A stretch of 64,000 nucleotides of DNA, from positions 24,615 through 88,614 of the forward strand of contig JACJDG010000002.1 of NCBI GenBank assembly GCA_016432725.1, given 5' to 3'. The stretch's first letter is position 1; every line of letters begins with the position of its first letter. The notes under the pieces were generated by a model, which ran no database searches, was not told the DNA's origin, and saw nothing but the letters and a program-made list of their open reading frames with translations. Made by a program: the position numbers and the translations under genes. Positions 37,555-45,805 of the stretch are shown piece by piece. Origin of the DNA: Streptomyces sp. DHE7-1 (GTDB lineage: Bacteria > Actinomycetota > Actinomycetes > Streptomycetales > Streptomycetaceae).

Positions 37555-37813
37555 TCAGCTCTTCGGGGTGTACCAGGGCACCAGGCGCAGCAGGAGGTCG
37601 AGGGTGGTGCGGGCGGCCGTGCGGGTGGTGGCGGTGGGGGCGAAGGCCGCGGCGAGGGCGAGCGTGACGGTCAGAGCGCCCAGCACGGGCCAGGAGGGCC
37701 AGGAGGCGCACCAGGTGGCCGGAGTGGTGCAGGCCGGCCGTGATGGCGCCGGTCAGGAGCACGGTGATGAGGGCGGTGGCCGCCTGGGGGCGGACGCGGG
37801 AACGGGGTGTCAT
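37555..37813 (-). CDS. Small membrane protein (one frameshift)
   Basis: From the ATG at 37813 the protein reads RVRPQAATALITVLLTGAIT and AGLHHSGHLVRLLALL, then in the next frame WPVLGALTVTLALAAAFAPT and RTAARTTLDLLLRLVPWYTP before a stop at 37555. Joined, it is about 86 residues with two membrane helices. The shift is near 37700. No family is recognised. Confidence 0.5.
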
Positions 37814-38189
37814 GGCCGGGCTTGTTCTTTGAAGTTGATGGACTGCCGGTGCTGTTGGAGACCAGTGAGCCAGAGCCGGAACCCCGCAGAAAAAAGGCAC
37901 TTCTCGGGGTTCTCTTGGCGGGCATGACACGAGGAGCTGCGAGCCCAGCAGATCAACGGGTGAACCGTGCTCTTGCCGCGTGGGACCTGGCGGTGACGGC
38001 GAGCCAGCTGGGGAGCTGGCGGCGGGCGGGGCTGCTGCCCCGGCACCGGCGGCGGGGGCTCGGGCGGGGCCGGGGATCGGTCGTCGACGCGGTCGATCCG
38101 CTGGTGGTGGAGAGCGCGGCGTCGCTGGCCCGGCATCTACGGCAGGGACGTGACCGGCGGCAGGCCGCGCTGGCGTGGTTTCGCCTAGG

Positions 38190-39271
38190 TGTATTGATCA
38201 CGAGCGTTGTTAACGGTGCCGGGTCTTGATCATGGCGAAGACCTCCGGTGTGGTGGAGGTGTCTAGGCTCCACACCGCACACGGAGGTCTTCGTGTCCCA
38301 CCGTAATGCCCGGCTGACCGTTCACGGCAGGCGGATCCTGGTCGAACGCGTTCTCACGGGCCGGCCGGTCGCGCATGTCGCGGCCGAGATGGGGATATCC
38401 CGTCCCACCGCCCACAAATGGGTCCGCCGCTGGCGGACCGAAGGCGACGCGGGCCTCGCCGACCGTTCCAGTCGGCCCCGAACCACCCCGCACCGCACGT
38501 CCTCAGCCACCGAAGCACGTGTCTGCCACCTGCGGACCAGCCGCAAGCTCGGCCCGGCCAGGATCGGCCCGATCCTGGGCCTTCCCGCCTCGACCGTGCA
38601 CCGGGTCCTGGTCCGCCACGGCCTGAACCGTCTGGCCTGGCTGGACCGGCCCACCGGCGAGCCGATCCGCCGCTATGAGCGGGCCCGGCCAGGCGAGCTG
38701 GTCCACGTCGACATCAAGAAGCTGGGCAACATCCCCGACGGCGGCGGCCACAAGGTCATGGACCGCCGCCAGGCGATGGACAACAAACTCGCCACCACCG
38801 ACCGCCGCCGCAGCTGCAAGCCGGTGATCGGCTACTCGTTCGTCCACTCCGCCGTCGACGACCACTCCCGCCTGGCCTACAGCGAGGTCCTCACCGACGA
38901 GCGCAAAGAGACCGCCGCCGGCTTCTGGCAGCGGGCGAACGCCTTCTTCGCCGCCCACGGCATCACCGTCGAACGCGTCCTGACCGACAACGGCTCCTGC
39001 TACAAATCAAGACTGTTCACCCAGACGCTGGCCACGGCCGGCATCACCCACAAGAAGATCAGGCCCTACCGGCCGCAGACCAACGGCAAAGTCGAACGCT
39101 TCAACCGCATCCTGCTCGACGAATGGGCCTACCAGCGGCCCTACACCTCGAACACCGAGCGGACAGCGGCACTGGCAGACTTCCTCCACACCTACAACCA
39201 CCACCGCTGCCACACCGCACTGGGCGGACACCCGCCCATCAGCCGCGTCAACAACCCTGCGGGTCAATACA
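38190..39271 (+). mobile_element. IS481-family insertion sequence, complete
   Basis: The ends are TGTATTGA (38190) and TCAATACA (ending 39271). The 6-base target CCTAGG is repeated on both sides (38184-38189 and 39272-39277), the expected IS481 signature. One intact transposase gene fills the element. It splits the gene at 37924-39650. Confidence 0.95.
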
Positions 39272-39276
39272 CCTAG
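38293..39276 (+). CDS. IS481-family transposase, intact
   Basis: An integrase-like DDE transposase of about 327 residues. The GTG at 38293 follows a GGAGG site. The N-terminal HTH reads NARLTVHGRRILVERVL and EMGISRPTAHKWVRRWRTEG. The catalytic core shows HVDIKKLGNIP (Asp), FVHSAVDDHSRLAYSEV, VLTDNGSCYKSRLF (Asp) and NGKVERFNRILLDEW (Glu). The protein ends HPPISRVNNPAGQYT. Its TAG stop lies inside the duplicated target CCTAGG, so the element relies on the host sequence for its stop codon here. Confidence 0.95.
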   Translation: MSHRNARLTVHGRRILVERVLTGRPVAHVAAEMGISRPTAHKWVRRWRTEGDAGLADRSSRPRTTPHRTSSATEARVCHLRTSRKLGPARIGPILGLPASTVHRVLVRHGLNRLAWLDRPTGEPIRRYERARPGELVHVDIKKLGNIPDGGGHKVMDRRQAMDNKLATTDRRRSCKPVIGYSFVHSAVDDHSRLAYSEVLTDERKETAAGFWQRANAFFAAHGITVERVLTDNGSCYKSRLFTQTLATAGITHKKIRPYRPQTNGKVERFNRILLDEWAYQRPYTSNTERTAALADFLHTYNHHRCHTALGGHPPISRVNNPAGQYT

Positions 39277-39837
39277 GCCGCGGCACACCGCAGGCGGCGC
39301 CAGGGGCGGTCCCGGTGCCAGAGCCGCCCCTGGCCGCCGTGCGCGAGGCGCTGGGTGGGTGCTCAAATGCTAGGCGTCGCAGCTGCTGGTGGAGTTCGCG
39401 CGCAGCGCGGCCGCGGCGGGCGGGGAGGGTTAGGACGCGCTGTACGCGGCCGCCGGCCGGCTCATGAGGCCGTACCGCGGGCGGGCAAACCCCGCCTGGT
39501 GCGCGCAGCGCTCGAAGCCGGCGGGGACGTGCCGCCGAGACCAAGGGGCAGGATGGCAGGAGCATGGTGCACCTGGCCGCCGCGATCGCTCTGGGAGCGC
39601 AGGAAGTCGGGGCGGACGCGCTGGCCGAAGCGTTCGGTTCAGCCTCCCCGGCAACGACACCGGAGCTGTCGGCTTCGGCGAGACCTGGATGCGGACCGTA
39701 CGCAAGCTGCCGGGCGCAGGAGGCAGTGAGCGGCGCGCAGGCGTCGGGGGCCAGAGCTTGGCGTGGGGTTGGCGACGGGATCTCGTACGAGGTGCCGCAC
39801 GACCGTTGTACCGACGGCCGGGGCACGGCCGGTCAAC

Positions 39838-40106
39838 GTGAGCTCGCCCAAGCCGTTGCTGGGGGCGGCAGTCCCGTACGCCACGCACGAGCCGGAGCTG
39901 ACGGACTGCTACGCGGGGCTCGGCTTCACCCTCTCCCCGACGGCATCGGCATCCCGATCCCGACCGGGTTGATCTGCCACGGACCGATCAAGGGCTTCCG
40001 CTTCTTGGTGAAGCCGCTGCGCACCGGAATGCCGATGGAGCCCGTGTCCACCCCGTACGGACGGCAGCTGGTCGTCGGTGGCGTCCTGCCCGTCCCTGCG
40101 CTCTGA
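39838..40106 (+). CDS. Small hypothetical protein (one frameshift)
   Basis: From the GTG at 39838 the frame reads SSPKPLLGAAVPYATHEPEL and TDCYAGLGFTLSP, then after one shift near 39945 DGIGIPIPTGLICHGPIKGF and RFLVKPLRTGMPMEPVSTPY to a stop at 40106. Adding one C to a C4 run joins them into a protein of about 89 residues. It is convergent with the gene at 40109-40719, their stops being only a few bases apart. Function unknown. Confidence 0.45.
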
Positions 40107-40108
40107 CG

Positions 40109-40719
40109 TCAGCGGCGGGTAACGGCGTAGCCCGCGTCGTTGACGGCGCGGGTCCACACGTCGCGGTCGAACCACTTGGTGATGTTCGGCTGCATCACGG
40201 TGATGGTGCGCATCCTCGCTTCCCAATCGTGTCCCGCCGGGCCGCGGCTGCCGTCGCAGCCGCGGCAGCCGTCCTCGCCGTGAATGTGGCCGGCCATCCA
40301 GGCGTTGACGGCGACGTTAATGATGACCGCGTACAGATCCCCGCCGGTCTGGGCCAGAGAGTCCGGCACCCCGGCGAGGACCAGGGCGAGCTCCGGGTTG
40401 TCGATCGGCGGCATCGGGGCCTGCCCGACGTCCTTCTCGCTGCTGCTCTCCTCGTACGACGCCACACTCTGCGCGAGCCGGTCGGCCGTGACAGGGGCGT
40501 CGAAGTACCGCCAGGCGGAGCGCACCTGGATCCTGAGCCGTTCCGCCACGGTGGTGATCTGCTTCTCGATCGTGTCCTCCACGGTCGCCGGCGCGAGGGT
40601 CACCCCCGGCGGGCCAGCTCCGCGAGCGTCTGGGCAACGGCTTCCTTGAACGCCTTGGTGTTCCGCACGAGCGCATCGTAGGTGGGCGGGAGCAGCCGCC
40701 GGACGGGTTTCACCTGCAT
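40109..40719 (-). CDS. Hypothetical protein, about 203 residues (one frameshift)
   Basis: From the ATG at 40719 the protein reads MQVKPVRRLLPPTYDALVRN then TKAFKEAVAQTLAELARRG. After a shift in a G5 run near 40610 it continues VTLAPATVEDTIEKQITTVA, RLRIQVRSAWRYFDAPVTAD, SLAQTGGDLYAVIINVAVNA and a Cys-containing end DGCRGCDGSRGPAGHDW. It looks helical, with a small Cys pair near the C-terminus. It lies downstream of the HEPN-like gene on the same strand, separated by about 225 bases. No family is recognised. Confidence 0.55.
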
Positions 40720-40944
40720 TGGTCTCGTGCGGCGCGGATGTCGATGACGGTGCTAGCCGGGGCGGTGTTGTGCACGCCGTCGATTGCGAAGAGGGCCGGC
40801 CGGGGCGCCGATTCTGCCACCGGACCGGAAAGTGGACGTCGCCGATCAGGCGGGGGACGGCTGTGCTCGCGGTGCGGCGCCGCCGCAGGCTTGACCTGGT
40901 CCTGAAGGGCTTCGACGGCGGGTTCGGGTACTGGTGCGCGAGGG

Positions 40945-42102
40945 TCAGCCAGCGGTACGGGACGCAATGAGCCGGTTGGTGAGTTCCACCGTTCCGAGGT
41001 ACCACCAGAAGATCCAGTCCAGGAACGCTTCGTCGTAGTCGCCGCGCTGGTCTGCCTTGCGGTGGCGCAGGTCGTAGCGATTGGCGATCTCGAACAATGC
41101 CCCTTCGTCCTTGCCGAGCTTGTCCTTAAGCAGGGCGCGGCGTTCCTCAAGGATGCCCGCGAGGGTGACGATCGCCGATCGTTTGCTCTCCACTGTCGTG
41201 TCCCGGCCGCGGAACAGGGCGATCGCGTGGCGGACCCGAGTCGTGATGTCCGGGGCACTGTCGGTCAACGCCCGGTGCACCAGCGCGTTGCGGGCGTCGT
41301 CGGTGACGGAGACCAGGCGCCCGAGGTCCTCGCCTTCGGCAGCCAGCTCGTAGTCGATGCCGGCCTCGCGCAGCAGCTCGTTGACCTTGCTCCGGTACAG
41401 GACGCGGGCAGGCCCGTTGTGGAACTCCGAGTGGTGCCACCCGCACATGTTCCAGCTGTGGAAGCGGCGCGTGCGGGGGCGGCTGACCAGGTCGTGGAAG
41501 ACCTCGATCAGGCCGAAAAAGGTGTCCTCGTCCCAGGTCTCCGGGGCCAGAGGCCACAGGTTGGGGATGCCGAGCCGCCGGTCGATCACCTGTGAGGCGT
41601 CTGGCAGATCTCTGGGGTCGTCGACGCATTCCTCGCCGAAGACTTCGGCCAGGTAGCCGTTGTCGGCGAAGTTGCTGATGATCTGTGCGAAGTCACGGCG
41701 GGTGTCGCGCGGCGTGCTGCCGTCGCGCGACAGCCCACGGCCGCGGCGCTGCGGCCAGTAGGGCCGGGGGGTTGCCGCCTGCCGGAGCTCGCCCGCCCGG
41801 TTGACCAGTTCGGTGAACCACTGCCGTTTGCCCGTCCCGGCCCGGCTGCCCCAGCCCGGAGTAGTGGACGCCCAGGGGTCGTCCGTGGGCGCATCACGGT
41901 CTGGCAGCTCCTCGAAGTCCGCGACCGCCGTGGTGCCGGCCAGGGCCTCGGTGATGAGCCAGGTAGCTCGGTCTACCCATGAAGAGTCCGAGGCGCTATC
42001 CGAGGCGCGAAGGATGCGCTCGCCTTCGGACGCGAATAGCTCTGCGGGCCAAAGGAGTTCGTAGTTACTCAGGTCCAGACTCACCACAACATCATCACCC
42101 AT
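40945..42102 (-). CDS. HEPN/Abi-like protein, candidate abortive-infection effector
   Basis: An intact 385-residue protein. The C-terminal half is helical and holds two R-x4-H motifs: RNALVH (271-276), which fits the canonical HEPN ribonuclease form RN-x3-H, and RYDLRH (342-347). The surroundings (ESKRSAIVTLAGILEERRAL, GALFEIANRYDLRHRKADQR, YDEAFLDWIFWWYLGTVELT) resemble Abi-type proteins annotated in Streptomyces. The N-terminal half (DLSNYELLWPAELFASEGER, FFGLIEVFHDLVSRPRTRRF) is of unknown type. The ATG at 42102 overlaps the TGA of the preceding 86-residue gene. A coupled small protein plus HEPN protein is the layout of several toxin-antitoxin and Abi systems. Activity is inferred from motifs only. 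Confidence 0.65.
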   Translation of the reverse strand: MGDDVVVSLDLSNYELLWPAELFASEGERILRASDSASDSSWVDRATWLITEALAGTTAVADFEELPDRDAPTDDPWASTTPGWGSRAGTGKRQWFTELVNRAGELRQAATPRPYWPQRRGRGLSRDGSTPRDTRRDFAQIISNFADNGYLAEVFGEECVDDPRDLPDASQVIDRRLGIPNLWPLAPETWDEDTFFGLIEVFHDLVSRPRTRRFHSWNMCGWHHSEFHNGPARVLYRSKVNELLREAGIDYELAAEGEDLGRLVSVTDDARNALVHRALTDSAPDITTRVRHAIALFRGRDTTVESKRSAIVTLAGILEERRALLKDKLGKDEGALFEIANRYDLRHRKADQRGDYDEAFLDWIFWWYLGTVELTNRLIASRTAG

Positions 42103-42362
42103 CAGGGATGTGTCCCGGCCCTGAGTGACGGATTCCCCTCTCGGCCTCGGATGAGGTTCTGAAACTGAGGACATCTGACGGCATGCCACTCCCTGACGAG
42201 GACTTCCCCGTCCACAACCACGACCTCGGCATGCCATGGCAGACAGTCATGGCACGCATGGATCTCATACGAGTTGCCGTCGTCGTCGAACGCCTTGAGG
42301 TCGACGGAGCCGACGGGCGCCCGGTAGGTGACGTCCTGCTGCGAAACGGGGCCTCCTGTCAT
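42102..42362 (-). CDS. Small Cys/His protein coupled to the HEPN-like gene
   Basis: An intact 86-residue protein: APVGSVDLKAFDDDGNSYEI, HACHDCLPWHAEVVVVDGEV and LVREWHAVRCPQFQNLIRG. CHDC with the following His and the later Cys could bind one zinc. The body resembles a small beta-barrel sensor. It overlaps the HEPN-like gene by one base (TGATG), so both are made together. It may be an antitoxin or a sensor subunit. This is inference from gene order. Confidence 0.6.
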   Translation of the reverse strand: MTGGPVSQQDVTYRAPVGSVDLKAFDDDGNSYEIHACHDCLPWHAEVVVVDGEVLVREWHAVRCPQFQNLIRGREGNPSLRAGTHP

Positions 42363-42550
42363 GTCGGCCAGTATCTACGTGCTCTAGCTGTGGTCTCTCA
42401 TGGCGTTGGTTACACGAGTTCCTCGAATGTGAGCTGCTGCACGACCATGACGAGCGGCGCTGACGGCCGTCAGTAGCGTGCTGTAGCTTGATCGGTAGGC
42501 GCGGGGCCTGGGCGGTCGGGGTGCGGCCGCTGGAGAGTCCAGGAGGACTC

Positions 42551-42785
42551 ATGCCCATAGGACGCGTTAACGCCGCGAAGTTCAACGCTCGTCTTCTGCC
42601 AGAACCGCACGAAACCGATCTCGACGGCGAGCCCGCCCACCGCCTACTGGCCACCGTTCACGCCGACCGGGTGTGCCCACCGTCCGGCCGCAGCATCGGC
42701 TGGACGGACTGCTACGCCAGCGCGGACGTACTGTCTCTGCCCCACAAAGCGGATCTGCTGCTTAAGCCGAACGGCGAACCTATGA
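42551..42785 (+). CDS. 5' part of a small gene cut by a mobile element
   Basis: From the ATG at 42551, preceded by AGGAGG, the frame reads PIGRVNAAKFNARLLPEPHE, LLATVHADRVCPPSGRSIGW and SADVLSLPHKADLLLKPNGE. At 42786 it meets the inverted-repeat end of the IS5-type element and stops soon after. The strong ribosome site and clean protein composition show a real gene. Its 3' end is lost. Function unknown. Confidence 0.5.
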
Positions 42786-42814
42786 GTTGTCCCGTAACCC
42801 CATGAGGCTGAGGT

Positions 42815-43228
42815 TCATGCTGCGTCAGGGTCGGTGCCGATGGCACCGGCCGAGCGAAGCGAACGCCCAAGGTCTCCGGTGAGGATGCGCGGGTGTCGCC
42901 GCCACCACCACAGGTCGGGGCCGGGCAGTCGGTGGAACTGGTCGAGCGCTTGGCCGTCATCGTCGACGGTCGCGGCCCGGTACCGGTCGTCCAGAGTTCT
43001 GATCCGCGGGGTCCAGAGCTGGACGATGTGTTCGTCCAGCAGGCGCCATGCCTCGTGCAGCCAGTTTCGGCAGTAGAGGTCGTTGGTGTACTCGTAGATG
43101 TCGTCGCCGTAGCCGCGCTCGATGACGCGTACCAGGGCGGCCCACGCGTTCACCCTTTCAGTGACCGTAAATGCCGTCCGCCAGCCACGCTGGTGCAACA
43201 GCTCTCCCACCTCGGTCTCCGTAGCCAC
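42815..43228 (-). CDS. Hypothetical protein inside the IS5-type element
   Basis: An intact 137-residue protein: TEVGELLHQRGWRTAFTVTE, RVNAWAALVRVIERGYGDDI, YEYTNDLYCRNWLHEAWRLL and HIVQLWTPRIRTLDDRYRAA. It is helical and aromatic-rich. I do not recognise it. Its position between the transposase and the left inverted repeat suggests cargo, or host sequence caught when the element formed. It reads towards the left end of the element. Confidence 0.6.
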   Translation of the reverse strand: MATETEVGELLHQRGWRTAFTVTERVNAWAALVRVIERGYGDDIYEYTNDLYCRNWLHEAWRLLDEHIVQLWTPRIRTLDDRYRAATVDDDGQALDQFHRLPGPDLWWWRRHPRILTGDLGRSLRSAGAIGTDPDAA

Positions 43229-43328
43229 GGACGGAGGATCTCACGCGGAAGCCATTCCGGGCGATCAAGATATTTCCCGCCCAGATGTTGCGAGCCCTGG
43301 AGCATGATCAAGGTGAGACGATCTCGCC

Positions 43329-44102
43329 GTGGCTGGTGTGATCACTGCGTCGGAACCCTCCTGGATAGCCCCGTTCACCGGGCTGAGCCCACGACAGTTC
43401 ACGAAGCTCGTGACCGCGTTGCGGCGGGAGGGCGCCGACCCGGTGAGCAGAGGCCGGCCCTGGGGCCTGCCGCTGGAAGACAGATTCCTGCTGGTGGCCG
43501 CGTACTGGCGGACGAACCTCACCCTGCGGCAGTTGGCCCCGTTATTCCGGGTCTCCAAGTCCGCCGCGGACCGGATCATCGCCCACCTTGGGCCATTGCT
43601 CGCCCTGCGGCCTCGCACGAGGTTCCGAAAGGACTCGGTGCTGATCGTCGACGGCACCCTGGTGGTCCCCACCCGGGACCACACGATCGCCGAGCAGTCG
43701 AAGAACTACAGGTACTCCACCAACCACCAAGTCGTCATCGATGCCGACACTCGTCTGGTTGTCGTCGTCGGCCGGCCGGTCCTGGGCAACCGCAACGACT
43801 GCAAGGCATGGGAGCTGTCCGGAACGAAGGACGCCCTCGGCCGGACCACCGTGATCGCTGACGGCGGCTACCGGGGCACTGGCCTGATCATCCCTCACCG
43901 CCGTGACCCTGGCCGGGCCGAACTGCCGAGTTGGAAAGAGGAACACAACGCCTCGCACCGCAAGTTCAGGGCCCGCGTCGAGCACGCCTTCGCCCGGATG
44001 AAGAGCTGGAAGATCCTCCGCGACTGCCGCTTGAAAGGCAACGGCGTTCACCACGCCGTGCTCGGCATCGCCCGCCTCCACAACCTCACCATCACCGGCT
44101 GA
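43329..44102 (+). CDS. IS5-family transposase, intact
   Basis: An intact 257-residue DDE transposase of the HTH_Tnp_4/DDE_Tnp_4 type with a GTG start. The HTH part reads RFLLVAAYWRTNLTLRQLAP and LFRVSKSAADRIIAHLGPLL. The catalytic core shows VLIVDGTLVVPTRDHTIAEQ (Asp), VIADGGYRGTGLIIPHRR (Asp) and RARVEHAFARMKSWKILRDC (Glu). A damaged relative lies at 28575-29326. Of the IS5-type transposases in the window this is the only one read in a single undamaged frame, so it may be active. Confidence 0.9.
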   Translation: MAGVITASEPSWIAPFTGLSPRQFTKLVTALRREGADPVSRGRPWGLPLEDRFLLVAAYWRTNLTLRQLAPLFRVSKSAADRIIAHLGPLLALRPRTRFRKDSVLIVDGTLVVPTRDHTIAEQSKNYRYSTNHQVVIDADTRLVVVVGRPVLGNRNDCKAWELSGTKDALGRTTVIADGGYRGTGLIIPHRRDPGRAELPSWKEEHNASHRKFRARVEHAFARMKSWKILRDCRLKGNGVHHAVLGIARLHNLTITG

Positions 44103-44157
44103 CCCGAGCAGGCGGGTCAGCAAGCACGACCGTGATCAATTACGGGACAACGCTTAG

Positions 44158-45583
44158 TAGGACTCCGTTAGGTCTTCGGGTTCGGCCTGTTCCTGGGCAT
44201 GTTGGGTGGATGGACGCACATGAAGTGAACCGTGTCCGGGCGAAGTTGGCGTTGTATGTGGCTGATGTGTTCGCGTCGGTGCCGCGCAGGGACCAGCGAG
44301 CCAAGGGCGACTGCTACCTGCGGGGACTGATGCTGGACGGCCGCCGCAAGTCGATCCAGGCCATGGCCTCGAGGCTGCCGGACGGCAACGAACAGAACCT
44401 GCAGCAGTTCGTGAACCAGTCCACCTGGGACCCGGTGCCGGTGCAGCGGCGGATCGCAGAGCGGATGCTGCCGCTGATCGCCCCGACGGCCTGGGTGATC
44501 GACGACGTGTCGCTGCCCAAGGACGGAAGAATGTCGGTCGCCGTGGCCCCGCAGTACTGCGGGGCCCTGGGCAAACGCGCCAACTGCCAGGTCGCGGTCA
44601 GCGTCCACGCCGCCAGCGACACAGCCTCCTGCCCGCTGCAGTGGCGGATGTTCCTGCCCAAGGAGTGGAACGCGGACACCGACCGCCGCACCCTCACTCG
44701 TGTTCCGCCCGAGGTCACGCACCGCGAGAAGTGGCGGCTGGCGCTGGACATGCTCGATGAGCTGACCGACTGGGGCATGAACCCGCCGGTCGTGGTGGCC
44801 GATGCCGCCTACGGCACCAACGCCCACCTGCGGGCCGCACTGTCCGACCGCGGAATCGACTACGTGCTGGCCGTCCGCGCGGACGTGAGTGCCCACCCGT
44901 TCGACGCCCAGCCCGTGGCTCCGGAGCGCAAGGGCTCCGTCGACTGCTGGCCCCAGCCCCGCTACCGCCAGCCCGCACCCTCGGTGGCAGCCCTGGCCGC
45001 CGGTCTCGGGCAGGAAGCGTTCACCTCCCTTACCTGGCGGCAGGGCTTACGCGGCCAGTTACGTTCCCGCTTCGCCGCCGTGCGCGTCCGCCCGGCCGGC
45101 AAGGCCGTCGAGCGCCCGATCCGGGCCGCCGCTTCGGCCGGACAGGGCTGGTGGGACGGCATCCTGCCGGACTGCTGGCTGCTGATCGAGTGGCCCGAGG
45201 ACGCCGAGGCGCCCACCGACTACTGGCTGTCCAGCCTGCCCGCCGACACCCCGATCGCCGAACTGGTCCGTCTGGCCAAGGTCCGCTGGCGCATCGAGCA
45301 CGACTACCGCGAACTCAAGCACGGCCTGGGCCTGGACCACTTCGAAGGCCGGTCCTGGCCCGGCTGGCACCACCACGCCACCCTCGTCACCGCCGCCCAT
45401 GCATTTCTCACCGAACAGCGTCTGGCCCCAAAAGCACCCACACCGGGCTCACTCTCTACCAGACCCTCGACGCCCTCCAAGACATCCTGAGGTGCTGGAC
45501 CGGCATCTGCACCACCTGCCAACGGCCCCTGCCCAGCAGGCCACGCACGACATCAAGATCGAGACAGACCTAACGGAGTCCTA
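44158..45583 (+). mobile_element. IS701-family insertion sequence, complete
   Basis: TAGGACTCCGTTAGGTCT (44158-44175) and its exact reverse complement (45566-45583) form a perfect 18-bp inverted repeat. TTAG flanks both sides (44154-44157 and 45584-45587), the 4-base target duplication usual for IS701. It cuts the tpg-like gene that begins at 45677. Confidence 0.95.
44211..45490 (+). CDS. IS701-family transposase
   Basis: A DDE transposase of about 426 residues. It reads RAKGDCYLRGLMLDGRRKSI, LPDGNEQNLQQFVNQSTWDP, WVIDDVSLPKDGRMSVAVAP (first Asp), VVADAAYGTNAHLRAALSDR (second Asp) and KVRWRIEHDYRELKHGLGLD (Glu). These blocks are diagnostic of IS701. The last 20 or so residues look out of frame from about 45430; the frame ending at 45573 (TLYQTLDALQDILRCWTGIC) fits better, so one base is probably missing. 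Confidence 0.9.
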
Positions 45584-45587
45584 TTAG

Positions 45588-45677
45588 GTGCCGCATTTGC
45601 GCGGGCGCGGACTTCGGGATCGGGCGGGTGAACGCCTTCTGGGTGGCGCGGTCGAGGCTGTCGGAGATCAGACCCAT
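45588..45677 (-). pseudogene. tpg: 5' fragment of a terminal-protein gene (tpg), cut by IS701
   Basis: From the ATG at 45677 thirty codons read MGLISDSLDRATQKAFTRPI and PKSAPAQMRHL before the IS701 end. This matches the start of Tpg, the protein covalently bound to the telomeres of Streptomyces linear chromosomes and plasmids (typical opening: DGLERATQRAFTRPIPKS, then AQMRYLVKQ). The rest of the gene, with its HTH and priming regions, is absent from this window. The fragment points to a linear replicon as the source of the neighbouring genes. Confidence 0.65.
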
Positions 45678-45805
45678 CGCGAAGATTTCCTTTCAAGATC
45701 GGCTGTGCGGTCCCCTGACGGTCGATCACGGTGCCCGCTGGGGAATTGACGCCGAAGGGGGTGATCGGCCGTGAGGAGGCGCTCATGGCGCCTTCGTGGT
45801 GGTTT

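Larger units (their letters stand above)
37924..39650 (+). pseudogene. Hypothetical gene split by an IS481 element
   Basis: The first part (37924-38189) encodes NRALAAWDLAVTASQLGSWR, RAGLLPRHRRRGLGRGRGSV and ARHLRQGRDRRQAALAWFRL. The second part (from 39278) resumes in the same frame once the element and one copy of CCTAGG are removed: GTPQAAPGAVPVPEPPLAAV then REALGG. Further on, frame changes lead to QLLVEFARSAAAAGGE, DALYAAAGRLMRPYR and MVHLAAAIALGAQEVGADAL. The N-terminal half, with its basic GLLPRHRRRG turn, is a common Streptomyces DNA-binding-like hypothetical protein. The gene is genuinely disrupted. Confidence 0.65.
42786..44151. mobile_element. IS5-type element with a possible passenger gene
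   Basis: GTTGTCCCGTAA (42786-42797) and its exact reverse complement (44140-44151) bound 1366 bases that hold a complete transposase on the plus strand and a 137-residue protein on the minus strand. The repeat is perfect over 12 bases. Flanking bases are not duplicated, so one side may be rearranged, which is plausible because an IS701 element abuts the right end. Confidence 0.55.
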
